From Acetoanaerobium pronyense (GTDB lineage: Bacteria > Bacillota > Clostridia > Peptostreptococcales > Filifactoraceae): DNA of 64,000 nucleotides. Position 1 is the stretch's first letter. Every line of letters begins with the position of its first letter. This document shows positions 1-9,292 of the stretch, piece after piece. Below the pieces are notes generated by a model. That model searched no databases. It was given only the letters and a program-made list of their open reading frames with translations, and was not told the origin of the DNA. A program made the translations under genes and the position numbers. The stretch is from assembly GCF_017874355.1 (NCBI RefSeq), contig NZ_JAGGLI010000005.1, positions 50,731 through 114,730 on the forward strand, in the 5' to 3' direction.

Positions 1-2
1 AA

Positions 3-158
3 GAGATTCATATCCTTGGACCAAGGCTCAAAAGCATTAAAAGTCTTTCGGAACTTGATAATCTAAGAAAAATCGTGATTTCCTCAGAAAATCAAATATT
101 TGTTAACGACATAGTGCATATGTTTCCAGAGGCGGAAATAGTAGTACAGGGACTTTAA
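3..158 (+). CDS. C-terminal end of an unidentified protein (partial)
   Basis: An open frame enters from the left edge and codes for 51 residues, ending in FPEAEIVVQGL and a TAA stop at 156-158. The visible part is hydrophilic, with alternating charged and hydrophobic residues typical of a soluble alpha/beta protein. I do not recognise the family and no catalytic motif is visible. Its stop lies inside the composite terminator hairpin that it shares with the convergent gene on the right. A frame this short could be chance, but it runs to the hairpin exactly as a gene end would. Confidence 0.5.
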   Translation, partial: EIHILGPRLKSIKSLSELDNLRKIVISSENQIFVNDIVHMFPEAEIVVQGL

Positions 159-190
159 AATATCAGTCCCTTACTTCTCCGCCTTTTTTT
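131..190. terminator. Composite terminator between convergent genes
   Basis: An outer stem GGCGGA (131-136) / TCCGCC (178-183) encloses an inner stem GGGACT (149-154) / AGTCCC (165-170) and is followed by seven T on the plus strand. It ends the partial plus-strand gene. The stop codons of both convergent genes fall inside it. Confidence 0.55.
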
Positions 191-699
191 ATTCTTAATG
201 ATGTAATTCCTCCAAATAAAGTTCCTAAATACCCAAGTGAAAATATAAGTACTCCCATAAATATAAAGGTAATGGGACCAAATACTCCATAAAGTATATT
301 TCCAGTTACAAAATCGGTTATAAAGAGAGAAACTGCAAAGCTCCAAAAAGCATAGGAACTAGAAGCTATTTTTATAGAGCGTTCAGTAGAGTAGTGATTA
401 GGAATAATAAGACCTGTAAGATCACTAAAAATTCCTGCTCCAATTATTGCAATTCCCATAAAAAGGGAAAAAATTGAAATAACTATACCAAAGACTGTAC
501 TTATTATAGTCATAGTCCAAGGCCTTCTTGTATGCTTTAAGGATAAATACATGACAAGAGAAAGATAAGGAGCCATAACAAGAAATTTTGAACCGGGCAG
601 GGGTATAGTTTTACTTAAGATATATAACATATATCCCCCTACCAATAGTGCGGAAGCCATAAGAGCCATAAATGTCAGTTCCCCTGTGTTTCTTTTCAT
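163..699 (-). CDS. Small polytopic membrane protein, ECF S-component-like
   Basis: A 178-residue protein with about five or six hydrophobic segments (roughly residues 9-30, 40-54, 60-90, 118-135, 138-165) and a short basic C-terminus. Size, topology and the N-terminal 'GELTFMALMASALLVGGYMLY' region resemble substrate-binding (S) components of energy-coupling-factor transporters such as the MptD-like group; that is a resemblance, not a proven assignment. No ECF ATPase or EcfT gene is next to it, so it would have to share a module encoded elsewhere. It is divergent from copA and convergent with the partial gene on its left. A strong AGGAGG-type site lies just before the ATG at 699. Confidence 0.5.
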   Translation of the reverse strand: MKRNTGELTFMALMASALLVGGYMLYILSKTIPLPGSKFLVMAPYLSLVMYLSLKHTRRPWTMTIISTVFGIVISIFSLFMGIAIIGAGIFSDLTGLIIPNHYSTERSIKIASSSYAFWSFAVSLFITDFVTGNILYGVFGPITFIFMGVLIFSLGYLGTLFGGITSLRIKKGGEVRD

Positions 700-816
700 A
701 AAGACTCCTCCTAAGATTTTATAGTTTTTAAATTATATCATATAGCAATCTATATAGATACTTACCCTTCTTAGCATTTCTCAAATGGGTTTTATATAAA
801 ATCAAAAAAATATTTG

Positions 817-845
817 TTGACTTGCATACCTATATGGGGTATAAG
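817..845 (+). promoter_or_regulatory. copA promoter with embedded CsoR-type operator
   Basis: A sigma-A-like promoter is readable as TTGACT (817-822), 17-bp spacer, TATAAG (840-845). Inside the spacer and -10 lies the inverted repeat ATACC-TATAT-GGGGTAT (826-842). This matches the GC-flanked, AT-centred operator bound by CsoR copper sensors (TACCC-type half-sites). Apo-CsoR bound here would occlude RNA polymerase, and csoR itself is the last gene of the operon, which predicts autoregulated copper-induced expression. Confidence 0.7.
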
Positions 846-887
846 TATATATAAGGTGATTATAAAAATAATAAACGAGGTGAAATA

Positions 888-3281
888 ATGGGAAAAAAAC
901 AAGTTACTTTGGGTGTTTCTGGAATGACGTGCGCTTCCTGCTCAGCTGCAGTTGAAAAAACCCTTAAAAAAATGGATGGGGTGGACGCATCTGTAAATCT
1001 TGCAATGGAAAAGGCAACCATAGAGTATGATTCAGAAAAGACAACTATAAAAGAAATAGAAGAAAAGATTGAAAAGCTGGGTTACGCAGTAGTCAAAGAG
1101 AAAATAGTAATGGATGTAGAAGGAATGACTTGCGCCGCCTGCTCCTCTATTATCGAAAAAATGGTAGGAAAGATGCAGGGGGTATACTCTATATCTGTAA
1201 ATCTCCCAGGAAACACTGCTACAATAGAATATGATAAAGGACAGATTTCCCTTAAAGAGATTGAAGATAAAATAGAAAAACTAGGATACAAGGCAAGTCC
1301 AAAAAAAGAAGAGGTTTCTGATGCTCAAAGAGACGAAGAAAGACTAAAAAAACAGAGAAATAAGCTAATAATATCTATTATACTTTCATTACCACTTCTT
1401 TATACTATGGGAGCACATATGCCGTGGGAAACCAATGTACCTATGCCAGATATACTTATGAATCCATGGTTTCAAATGGCACTTGCCACACCTGTTCAAT
1501 TTATAATAGGATGGACATTTTATGTAGGTTCGTATAGAGCTCTATCAAATAAAAGTGCAAATATGGATGTTTTAATTGCCCTTGGAACATCAGCTGCTTA
1601 CTTTTTTAGTGTTTACGAAGGAATTAAGACTATAGGTGCTACTCATGCTCACCCAGAGCTTTATTTTGAGACGAGTGCAGTTCTTATAACTCTTGTGCTT
1701 TTAGGAAAATACCTTGAGGCCAGAGCCAAAGGAAAGACAAAAGAAGCTATATCGAAGCTTCTTGAGCTACAGGCTAAAGATGCAACTGTAATTAGAGAAG
1801 GGGTAGAGCTTAGAATTCCTTTAGATGATGTAGTGGTAGGAGATACAGTACTTGTAAAGCCTGGGGAGAAAATACCAGTAGATGGAATAGTAATAAAAGG
1901 AAATACTGCAATTGATGAGTCTATGCTTACAGGAGAATCCCTGCCTGTAGAAAAATCAGCAGGAGATGAAGTAATAGGAGCAACTATAAATAAAAATGGA
2001 ACAATTACCTTTGAAGCCAAAAAAGTAGGAAAAGAAACAGCTCTAGCAGGTATTATCAAAATTGTAGAGGAAGCTCAGGGCTCTAAAGCTCCTATCCAGA
2101 GAATGGCGGATCAGATATCAGGGGTATTTGTACCGATAGTAGTTGCAATAGCAACCCTTGCCTTTGTGGTATGGTATTTTATAGCAGACCCTGGAAATGT
2201 AGCCCATGCTCTTGAAGTTGCAATTGCTGTACTTGTAATATCATGCCCATGTGCACTTGGGCTGGCAACACCTACTTCTATAATGGTAGGTACAGGCAAA
2301 GGAGCAGAAAACGGCATTCTTTTTAAAGGGGGAGAATATCTAGAGACTACCCATAAAATCAACGCAGTACTTCTTGATAAAACAGGAACTGTTACAAAAG
2401 GAAAACCAGAGGTAACAGACTATATAGAGTACACAGAAGATGCACTTTCCTATGCAGTTGCAGCAGAAAAAAAATCAGAGCATCCTCTGGCTGAAGCTAT
2501 AGTGGTTTATGGAAAAGACAAAAAAGTAAGAGAAATGGAAGTAGAAAATTTTGAAGCGATACCAGGACATGGACTTAAGGCTAAGATTGAAGGAAAGGAT
2601 GTCCTTGTAGGAACTAGAAAGCTTATGAAAGAAAATAATATTGATGTATCCAGTCACGAGGATGCTATGCAAGAGATGGAAAAAAGCGGAAAAACTGCTA
2701 TGCTTATAGCTGTAGATGGAGTTCATAGCGGGATAATAGCTGTTGCAGATACGATAAAAGAAACATCAAAAGAAGCCATAAAAAAGCTTAAATCTCTTGG
2801 ACTTGATGTATATATGGTGACTGGAGATAATGACAGAACAGCGAGAGCGATAGCTCAGCAGGTAGGCATTGACAACGTATACTCCGAAGTACTTCCTGAA
2901 GAAAAGGCTGGAGTAGTAAAAGATATTAAAGAAAAGGGTAAAAAGGTTGCAATGGTAGGTGATGGAATAAATGATGCCCCTGCCCTTGCCTTTGCAGATA
3001 TAGGTATGGCCATAGGTACTGGCTCAGATGTAGCAATTGAAGCTGCAGATGTGACCCTTGTTGGTGGAGACTTAAACCATATACCAAAAGCAATAGAATT
3101 AAGCAGAAAGACTATGAGAAATATCAAGCAAAACCTATTTTGGGCATTATTTTATAATTCAGCAGGAATACCTATAGCAGCTATGGGATTCCTTCAGCCA
3201 TGGGTTGCAGGACTTGCAATGGCATTTAGTAGTGTATCTGTTGTCAGCAATGCCCTCAGATTAAAAAAGGTAAAACTTTAG
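888..3281 (+). CDS. copA: Copper-exporting P1B-type ATPase CopA
   Basis: A 797-residue heavy-metal P-type ATPase that exports Cu(I) across the cytoplasmic membrane using ATP. Two N-terminal HMA metal-binding domains carry GMTCASC (residues 12-18) and GMTCAAC (79-85). Transmembrane segments begin near residue 157. The membrane metal site CPC is at 453-455, the phosphorylated aspartate is D497 in DKTGT, and the hinge [10 protein letters not shown] lies near residue 690. The C-terminal pair of helices holds the copper-type N and MxxSS-like motifs ('LFYNSAG', '[15 protein letters not shown]'). Length and domain order are those of typical Firmicutes CopA. The ATG at 888 follows a GAGGTG site. csoR follows after 9 bp, so the two form one operon behind the CsoR-type operator. 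Confidence 0.96.
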   Translation: MGKKQVTLGVSGMTCASCSAAVEKTLKKMDGVDASVNLAMEKATIEYDSEKTTIKEIEEKIEKLGYAVVKEKIVMDVEGMTCAACSSIIEKMVGKMQGVYSISVNLPGNTATIEYDKGQISLKEIEDKIEKLGYKASPKKEEVSDAQRDEERLKKQRNKLIISIILSLPLLYTMGAHMPWETNVPMPDILMNPWFQMALATPVQFIIGWTFYVGSYRALSNKSANMDVLIALGTSAAYFFSVYEGIKTIGATHAHPELYFETSAVLITLVLLGKYLEARAKGKTKEAISKLLELQAKDATVIREGVELRIPLDDVVVGDTVLVKPGEKIPVDGIVIKGNTAIDESMLTGESLPVEKSAGDEVIGATINKNGTITFEAKKVGKETALAGIIKIVEEAQGSKAPIQRMADQISGVFVPIVVAIATLAFVVWYFIADPGNVAHALEVAIAVLVISCPCALGLATPTSIMVGTGKGAENGILFKGGEYLETTHKINAVLLDKTGTVTKGKPEVTDYIEYTEDALSYAVAAEKKSEHPLAEAIVVYGKDKKVREMEVENFEAIPGHGLKAKIEGKDVLVGTRKLMKENNIDVSSHEDAMQEMEKSGKTAMLIAVDGVHSGIIAVADTIKETSKEAIKKLKSLGLDVYMVTGDNDRTARAIAQQVGIDNVYSEVLPEEKAGVVKDIKEKGKKVAMVGDGINDAPALAFADIGMAIGTGSDVAIEAADVTLVGGDLNHIPKAIELSRKTMRNIKQNLFWALFYNSAGIPIAAMGFLQPWVAGLAMAFSSVSVVSNALRLKKVKL

Positions 3282-3290
3282 GAGGTTAAT

Positions 3291-3602
3291 ATGGAAGATA
3301 TGAAGCTTTCCGAAAAAAAGCCTGTGGAGCCAAGGTCGAAAGAAGACATGGAAAAATTACTTTCCAGACTTAAAAGAATAGAAGGTCAAGTAAGAGGCAT
3401 CCAAAAAATGGTGGAGGATGAACGCTACTGCGTAGACATATTGGTTCAAATTTCTGCCATAAATGCAGCCCTTAAAAAAGTTGGAATGAATATACTAAAA
3501 AGACATACCCAGCACTGCGTATCAGATTCTATAATAAATGGAGATTCAAATGAGAGTATAGATGAATTAATGGGAGTGATTGAGCTTTTTTCTAAAATAT
3601 AA
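3291..3602 (+). CDS. csoR: Copper-sensing transcriptional repressor CsoR
   Basis: A 103-residue all-helical metal-sensing repressor of the CsoR/RcnR family (DUF156). Cys47, His72 and Cys76 form the C-H-C Cu(I) fingerprint: Cys on helix 2, then His and Cys four residues apart in 'HTQHC'. The basic segment 'SRLKRIEGQVRGIQKMVEDERYC' is the family's DNA-contact and signature region. In the family, Cu(I) binding releases the operator; here the predicted operator sits in the copA promoter. The ATG at 3291 follows a perfect AGGAGG site 9 bp after copA. A strong terminator follows. Confidence 0.94.
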   Translation: MEDMKLSEKKPVEPRSKEDMEKLLSRLKRIEGQVRGIQKMVEDERYCVDILVQISAINAALKKVGMNILKRHTQHCVSDSIINGDSNESIDELMGVIELFSKI

Positions 3603-3622
3603 TAATTTATATAGTTAATTTT

Positions 3623-3656
3623 AAAACCAGTTTGAGTATTTCAAACTGGTTTTTTG
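3623..3656 (+). terminator. Rho-independent terminator of copA-csoR
   Basis: A 12-bp perfect stem AAACCAGTTTGA (3624-3635) / TCAAACTGGTTT (3641-3652), running into a T tract. Confidence 0.85.
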
Positions 3657-3708
3657 GGTATAAATATTTAAATGAAAGGGAATTTTCCTATGAAATGGAG
3701 GTTAAAAT

Positions 3709-5490
3709 ATGCCTTATAGAGAAATGGATTTTGAATATATTTTAACAAACACTGAAAAACCCATTTTTTTACTTCAAAACGGAAAATACATCAGGTGTAA
3801 TCCTCCTCTTTTAAATTTATTTGGCTATAAGAATGAGAATGAATTGATAGGGAAAACCCCTATAGATATATCTCCAAAGTTTCAATCTAGCGGAGAAACA
3901 AGTGAAGAGCTTGGAAAAGCTAAGCTAGATAAGGTATTGAAAAGTAATATAGGGATGTTTGAATGGACACATCTTAGATTAGATGGTAAAGAAATTGTCG
4001 TAAGAGTATCCATGACAAAAATAAAACACCAAAAAAATGATATAGTCTTTGGTATTTTAGATGATATTACAGGAGAAAAAATAAAGGAAAGACAAATAAT
4101 TGAAAATGAAAAGAAATTCAAAAAGGTATTTGAAAGTATGGAAGAAGGAATGGCGCTGTGTGAAATGATTTATGAGGGAGATAAACCCTTAAGGTATGTT
4201 CTTTTGGATACAAACCCTGCATTTGAACGAGTATTGAAGGTGAAAAAAAAATATAAAACAAAATCCACATCATACTTTTATATAGATTTGGAACAAAATC
4301 CATACATTGATATATATGACAAGGTTATAAAAACAAAAGGTCCTTATAAATTTGAAATTTATGAAAAAAAATATAAAAAATACTTTAGAGTATCAGCTTT
4401 TAATACTGAAGAAAATATGTTTGCAACAATTTTTGAAGATATAACACAAAAAAAAGAGCAGGAGGAAAAAATATATTTTTTGACATACCATGACACTCTT
4501 ACTGGTTTATATAACAGAGCCTATTATGAAGAAGCAATAAAGAACTTAGATTCTTTTGAAAACCTTCCTCTAAGTATCCTAATGATTGATGTAAATGGTC
4601 TTAAAATGGCAAATGATACATTTGGGCATAGCTTTGGAGATGCCATATTAAAGTCGGCAGCTGAAAAAATAAAAAATTTAATTAAAGATGATTTTTTAGC
4701 AGCTAGAATTGGTGGGGACGAATTTGTAATAATAATGCCTAGGACATCATATGAAGATGCAGCAAAACTTATGAAAAAAATTGAAGAAAATGACCATGAA
4801 TTAGTAGATGGTATAGAAGTAAGCCTTTCTGGTGGAGTTGCATCAAAAAAATATAAAATTCAAGATATAAATCAAATAATAATTTTTGCAGACCAACAAA
4901 TGTACAAGAAAAAACAAGAAAATGGATCTGAAATACGAAAAAAAATAATCGATAAAGTCTTGGAAAGACTTGATAAAGATGTTCCTTGGGAAAAAGAGCA
5001 TAGAAATAATGTTGTGAATCTTTCAATCAAAATCGGAAATATTTTAAATTTAGATAAATCGGAAATGAAGAGATTAGAAAAAATTGCAATGTTTCATAAT
5101 ATTGGAAAGGTTGGAATTCCAAAAGTGCTTCTAAAGAAATCTCTTCCTCTGAAAAAAGAAGAGATTGAAATTATAAAAACCCATACAGAAATAGGATACA
5201 GGCTTCTTCGATCTGTGCCTGATTATGCTTCTATAGCAGAAGAAGTTTTAAGTCATCATGAACGAATAGATGGTAAAGGTTACCCCAAGGGTCTTTCGAA
5301 AGATGAAATTCCCTTCTTAACTAAAATAGTATCTGTAGCATGTGCTTATGATGGTATGGTCTCAGAAAGACCTTATAAAAAAGCTCTATCAAAGGAAGAG
5401 GCAATGAAAGAGTTGATTGAAAATTCTGGCTATCAATTTGATTCTAAAATAGTGCTTATACTAAAAGATTTGCTTTCTCCTCCTCAATAG
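3709..5490 (+). CDS. PAS-GGDEF-HD-GYP signalling protein with altered HD site
   Basis: A 593-residue soluble protein with no membrane segment. Two PAS-like sensor domains (about 5-125 and 135-250) precede a GGDEF domain with an intact GGDEF at 335-339, so cyclic-di-GMP synthesis is expected. No RxxD product-inhibition site is evident upstream of it. The C-terminal domain (about 415-590) is HD-GYP-like with an intact 'DGKGYP' segment. However, the HD doublet reads His463-Asn464, and the later conserved metal-ligand Asp of 'VADVYDAL' is Cys545 in 'VACAYD'. Loss of two metal ligands suggests the HD-GYP domain is inactive as a phosphodiesterase or serves as a sensor. Monocistronic between two terminators; the ATG at 3709 follows GGAGG. 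Confidence 0.88.
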   Translation: MPYREMDFEYILTNTEKPIFLLQNGKYIRCNPPLLNLFGYKNENELIGKTPIDISPKFQSSGETSEELGKAKLDKVLKSNIGMFEWTHLRLDGKEIVVRVSMTKIKHQKNDIVFGILDDITGEKIKERQIIENEKKFKKVFESMEEGMALCEMIYEGDKPLRYVLLDTNPAFERVLKVKKKYKTKSTSYFYIDLEQNPYIDIYDKVIKTKGPYKFEIYEKKYKKYFRVSAFNTEENMFATIFEDITQKKEQEEKIYFLTYHDTLTGLYNRAYYEEAIKNLDSFENLPLSILMIDVNGLKMANDTFGHSFGDAILKSAAEKIKNLIKDDFLAARIGGDEFVIIMPRTSYEDAAKLMKKIEENDHELVDGIEVSLSGGVASKKYKIQDINQIIIFADQQMYKKKQENGSEIRKKIIDKVLERLDKDVPWEKEHRNNVVNLSIKIGNILNLDKSEMKRLEKIAMFHNIGKVGIPKVLLKKSLPLKKEEIEIIKTHTEIGYRLLRSVPDYASIAEEVLSHHERIDGKGYPKGLSKDEIPFLTKIVSVACAYDGMVSERPYKKALSKEEAMKELIENSGYQFDSKIVLILKDLLSPPQ

Positions 5491-5503
5491 AGGAGGTTTT
5501 TTT
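5477..5503 (+). terminator. Terminator overlapping the GGDEF gene stop codon
   Basis: Stem CCTCCT (5479-5484) / AGGAGG (5491-5496) followed by seven T. The TAG stop at 5488-5490 lies in the loop. Confidence 0.75.
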
Positions 5504-5578
5504 AATTAAAGGCTATATATTATTGAAATAAACTAAAGTTATATGGTATTGTAGACCTATACAAATGGTAGAATAGGG

Positions 5579-6262
5579 GTGGTTATTATTCATTTACTCA
5601 ATATAAAGACTCAAGGACAAAAGATAAGAGAAATAAGAAAAAGACATAAAATAAGACAAGAATATGTAACAGGGAATCTCGTTACGAGAAATCTTATAAG
5701 CATGATAGAAAATGATAAGGTGAATATATCAAAAAATACAGCTAAAATAGTAACTGAAAATCTCAATAAATATTTCAAGGAAAACAAAATAAAAGATAGT
5801 GTAGAGATGAGTTATATCTTAAAAACTCCAAAAGATCACTTGGAAGAAGAAATATACTATATTTTTCAAAGAATAGAGGAAAGTCCAAACTTAATAGAAA
5901 ATGACCTCGAGGAGATTATAATAGAGTTTGAATATTATTTTAAAAGATACGAGCTATATAATCTTGGATATGAATTTTTTAGAGGACTTGGAGAAAAAAT
6001 CTATAAATTGGGATATTGTGAATTAGCAAGAGACTTATATATAAAGGCTTTTAACTATTATTACGGAGAGTTTCAATTAGAATCAATTTTGAATGTGATA
6101 TATATGATAGGAGACTTATCTCTAAAAACTAAAAACTATGATGATGTAATAAAGTACAATAGATATTTGTTTTTTGATTCAAGTATTCAAAATTCTACAA
6201 TTTATAAAAATATAGAAAAAAATGAATTAAAGGCAAGAAAATTTATTAGCAAAGACAAATAA
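5579..6262 (+). CDS. HTH (XRE-type) regulator with TPR-like C-terminus
   Basis: A 227-residue protein with an N-terminal helix-turn-helix (about residues 12-65, containing VTRNLISMIENDKVNIS) and an all-helical C-terminal region rich in Tyr/Leu/Glu that looks like degenerate TPR repeats. The layout is that of Rgg/PlcR/RRNPP-type peptide-responsive regulators, but no signal peptide gene is visible beside it. It is paralogous to the 431-residue protein at 15889-17184, which has the near-identical HTH core ITRNLISLIEN. The start is uncertain: GTG at 5579 has a weak ribosome site, while GGGGTGG at 5576-5582 would better suit a start a few codons later. It appears monocistronic. Confidence 0.75.
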   Translation: MVIIHLLNIKTQGQKIREIRKRHKIRQEYVTGNLVTRNLISMIENDKVNISKNTAKIVTENLNKYFKENKIKDSVEMSYILKTPKDHLEEEIYYIFQRIEESPNLIENDLEEIIIEFEYYFKRYELYNLGYEFFRGLGEKIYKLGYCELARDLYIKAFNYYYGEFQLESILNVIYMIGDLSLKTKNYDDVIKYNRYLFFDSSIQNSTIYKNIEKNELKARKFISKDK

Positions 6263-6351
6263 GAATTGAGCTTTCTAAATAAATCCTAAATACATACAGA
6301 TAAACCTAATCTATGGTACAAGTTATTTAGTATATTAGAACTTAAATTTAG

Positions 6352-6383
6352 GGCCAGCATTTATGTAATAGCTGGTCTTTTTT
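6352..6383 (+). terminator. Terminator after the HTH/TPR gene
   Basis: Stem GGCCAGC (6352-6358) / GCTGGTC (6371-6377) with one wobble pair, followed by T6. The next 170 bp up to galK are AT-rich and presumably hold the galactose operon promoter; I could not identify convincing -35/-10 boxes or an operator there. Confidence 0.6.
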
Positions 6384-6551
6384 ATGGGAAAATGACTTTA
6401 GTTTCTATTGCTAAAAAAATATAGTCATGATACTATTTACTTAATTTAATGAATAAAGAAAGTCTTGGTTGAAACCTATAGACATTGTTTTAAGACATAT
6501 AAAATTGAAATTATAAACTAAAGCTTTATTTATAAAAAAGAGGTGGAGTAA

Positions 6552-7715
6552 ATGGAAAAAAGACTTATAGAAAAATTTAAAGAAATATTTGAAAGAGAAC
6601 ATCCAAGAGTATTTTTTGCACCAGGTAGGGTCAATCTTATAGGAGAATATACAGATTTTAATAATGGTCATGTATTTCCTTGCGCCCTTGATATTGGGAC
6701 TTATTGTATAGCACTTGAGCGAGAGGACAAAAATCTTAGATTTTACTCTCAAAATTTTCCAGAGATGGGAATTATTGAAATTAGCCTAGCTGATATTTTA
6801 TATGATAAGACTCATGATTGGGCAAATTATCCGAAATCTGTCATATATACCTTAATAGAGTCTGGATATGAAATTAAAAATGGAATGGATTTTTATTACT
6901 ATGGGAATATCCCAAATGGAGCAGGCCTATCTTCATCTGCATCAATAGAGATGGTCACTGGGGTAGCTTTAAATAATATATTAAACCTTGATATAGATAT
7001 ACCAAAGCTTGCAACCCTATGTCAAAGAGCAGAGAACAAATATATTGGCGTAAATAGCGGGATAATGGATCAGTTTGCAATCGGAATGGGAAAAAAAGAC
7101 TGCGCTATACTTCTTGATTGCAAGACATTAGAATTCAGATATTCAAGGCTTAATCTTATGGAATATTCCCTTATAATATCAAACACAAATAAAAGAAGAG
7201 GTCTTGCAGATTCAAAATACAACGAAAGACGAAATGAATGCGAAGGAGCCCTTTTAAACCTTAAAGAAAAACTAAACATATCAGCTCTAGGAGAGGTTAC
7301 TATAGAAGACTTTGAAAAATATAAATATCTAATCAAAAACAAAATAGACAGACAAAGGGCAGAGCATGTGGTATATGAAAATGCAAGAACACTAGATGCG
7401 GTAAATGCCCTTGAAAAATCTGATTTGCATGAATTTGGTAGACTTATGAACCAGTCCCACCAATCCCTTAAGGAAAAATTTGAGGTCACAGGTAAAGAGC
7501 TAGACACTTTAGTGGAGCTTTCTCAAAATTTCAAGGGAGTAATTGGCTCAAGAATGACAGGTGCAGGCTTTGGAGGATGTACAGTAACCCTTGTTCTTAA
7601 AGAAAGTGTAGAAGATTTTATAAAAGAAGTTGGAAAAAGCTATAAAAAAGAAATAGGATATGCTCCTGATTTTTATATTGTAAGTGTAGAGGATGGAGCA
7701 AAGGAAATATTTTGA
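6552..7715 (+). CDS. galK: Galactokinase
   Basis: A 387-residue GHMP-family kinase that phosphorylates alpha-D-galactose to galactose-1-phosphate with ATP, the first Leloir step, in the cytoplasm. The galactokinase signature 'GRVNLIGEYTDFNNGHVFPCALD' is at about 22-45. The GHMP ATP loop 'IPNGAGLSSSASIE' is at about 118-131, and the C-terminal 'GSRMTGAGFGGCTV' motif is at about 333-346. Length matches the family. It is the first gene of a tight operon with galT (30-bp gap), the GH42 gene and the ROK regulator. The ATG follows AGAGGTGGAG. Confidence 0.96.
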   Translation: MEKRLIEKFKEIFEREHPRVFFAPGRVNLIGEYTDFNNGHVFPCALDIGTYCIALEREDKNLRFYSQNFPEMGIIEISLADILYDKTHDWANYPKSVIYTLIESGYEIKNGMDFYYYGNIPNGAGLSSSASIEMVTGVALNNILNLDIDIPKLATLCQRAENKYIGVNSGIMDQFAIGMGKKDCAILLDCKTLEFRYSRLNLMEYSLIISNTNKRRGLADSKYNERRNECEGALLNLKEKLNISALGEVTIEDFEKYKYLIKNKIDRQRAEHVVYENARTLDAVNALEKSDLHEFGRLMNQSHQSLKEKFEVTGKELDTLVELSQNFKGVIGSRMTGAGFGGCTVTLVLKESVEDFIKEVGKSYKKEIGYAPDFYIVSVEDGAKEIF

Positions 7716-7745
7716 TTTTATATGTGAAGAGTGAGGGGGTAAAGT

Positions 7746-9254
7746 ATGGATATTTTTTCCTATATAGAATGTCTTTTAAGATATGGCTTAGACCATAATC
7801 TGTTTTTTGAAGAAGATAAGATATATGTTAGAAATAAAATTTTAGAAATACTTAAATTAAATGATTTTAATAAAGATTCATTAAAAGTTAATGATTGCTC
7901 TTTTAGGGAAATATTAGATGGTATTTTGGATTTTGCCATTGAAAATAATCTTATAGAGGAAGACTCCTTGACCCTTAAAGATATATTCGATACTAAACTA
8001 ATGGATGCTCTTATGCCAAGACCATCTGAAGTCATAAAAGAGTTTAAATCACAGTATATTAAATCCCCAAAAGCTGCAACAGATTATTTTTATAATCTAT
8101 CCATTTCATCAAACTACATTCGAAAGAATAGAATCGAAAAAGACTTGAAATGGAAAACGAAGACTAAGTATGCAGATTTAGATATAACAATAAATCTTTC
8201 CAAACCAGAAAAAGACCCAAAAGAGATAGAATTGCAAAAGTCCATGAAAAGCCTAGACTATCCAAAATGTCTTCTATGTATAGAAAATGAAGGCTATGTA
8301 GGAAGACAAAACCATCCACCAAGAAGCAATCATAGACTCATACCTATGACTCTAAATAATGAAAAATGGTATTTTCAATATTCTCCTTATGTTTATTACA
8401 ATGAGCACTGTATAGTTTTAAATGAAACACATACACCTATGAAGATAGGCAAAGATACATTTAAAAGACTTATAGAATTTACAGACAAATTTCCTCATTA
8501 TTTTATAGGCTCAAATGCAGACCTGCCTATAGTTGGAGGGTCTATACTTTCCCATGATCACTTTCAAGGAGGAAATTATGAATTTCCAATGGCTAAAGCA
8601 AAGTCTAAGAAAACCTTTAAATTACTTCAGTTTGAAAATGTTGATTTTGAGGTTTTAAATTGGCCTATGGCTGCAATAAGATTAAGAAGCAAGAGCATGG
8701 ACGACATAGTTGAAGGAGCTTTTTATATATTTTCAAAGTGGCAAAATTATAGTGACGAAAGCCTTGAAATAATAAGTTATTCAAATAATACTCCACACAA
8801 TACGGTAACTCCCATAGCTAGGACAAGGGCAAATGATTATGAAATGGACATTGTCCTTAGAAATAACAGAACCACAGATGAATATCCATATGGAATTTTT
8901 CATCCCCATGAAAACCTTCATCATATAAAAAAAGAAAACATAGGTTTAATCGAAGTGATGGGACTTGCTGTATTACCTTCTAGACTAAAAACTGAGCTTG
9001 AAGATATAGCTAAAATGCTCAGAAATGGCATTTCTCCAGTGGAGGCCTCAAAAGACAAAAAAATATCCAACCATATCCATTTTTATGAAAAGCTATATGA
9101 AGACTATAAGGGAAGGGACATAAATTTTCTTACACAAGTTATAAAGGATGAGGTAGGAAAGATTTTTCTTGAGGTTTTAGAGGATGCAGGAGTTTTTAAG
9201 GACAGTTTTGAAGGAGAACAAGGGATTGAAAGATTTATAGATTTTTTGTCCTAA
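7746..9254 (+). CDS. galT: UDP-glucose--hexose-1-phosphate uridylyltransferase (class II GalT)
   Basis: A 502-residue protein of the Firmicutes-type (class II) galactose-1-phosphate uridylyltransferases, longer than the about 350-residue class I enzymes. It swaps UMP between UDP-glucose and galactose-1-phosphate. Recognisable family blocks are 'CLLCIENEGYVGR', 'NHRLIPMTLNNEKWYFQYSPYVYYNEHCIVLN', 'GGSILSHDHFQGG' (the His-rich catalytic region) and 'PHNTVTPIARTR'. ATG at 7746 follows GAGGGGG. No epimerase (galE) is present in this window, so the pathway must be completed elsewhere. Confidence 0.93.
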   Translation: MDIFSYIECLLRYGLDHNLFFEEDKIYVRNKILEILKLNDFNKDSLKVNDCSFREILDGILDFAIENNLIEEDSLTLKDIFDTKLMDALMPRPSEVIKEFKSQYIKSPKAATDYFYNLSISSNYIRKNRIEKDLKWKTKTKYADLDITINLSKPEKDPKEIELQKSMKSLDYPKCLLCIENEGYVGRQNHPPRSNHRLIPMTLNNEKWYFQYSPYVYYNEHCIVLNETHTPMKIGKDTFKRLIEFTDKFPHYFIGSNADLPIVGGSILSHDHFQGGNYEFPMAKAKSKKTFKLLQFENVDFEVLNWPMAAIRLRSKSMDDIVEGAFYIFSKWQNYSDESLEIISYSNNTPHNTVTPIARTRANDYEMDIVLRNNRTTDEYPYGIFHPHENLHHIKKENIGLIEVMGLAVLPSRLKTELEDIAKMLRNGISPVEASKDKKISNHIHFYEKLYEDYKGRDINFLTQVIKDEVGKIFLEVLEDAGVFKDSFEGEQGIERFIDFLS

Positions 9255-9292
9255 AATAAATCCAGTGAGCTTATTTTCAAAGGGAGGATTAT

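Noticed and set aside
1661..2059. Long minus-strand frames opposite copA, hppA and other genes
   Set aside because: They are codon-bias shadows of the conserved plus-strand genes, without ribosome sites or recognisable domains.
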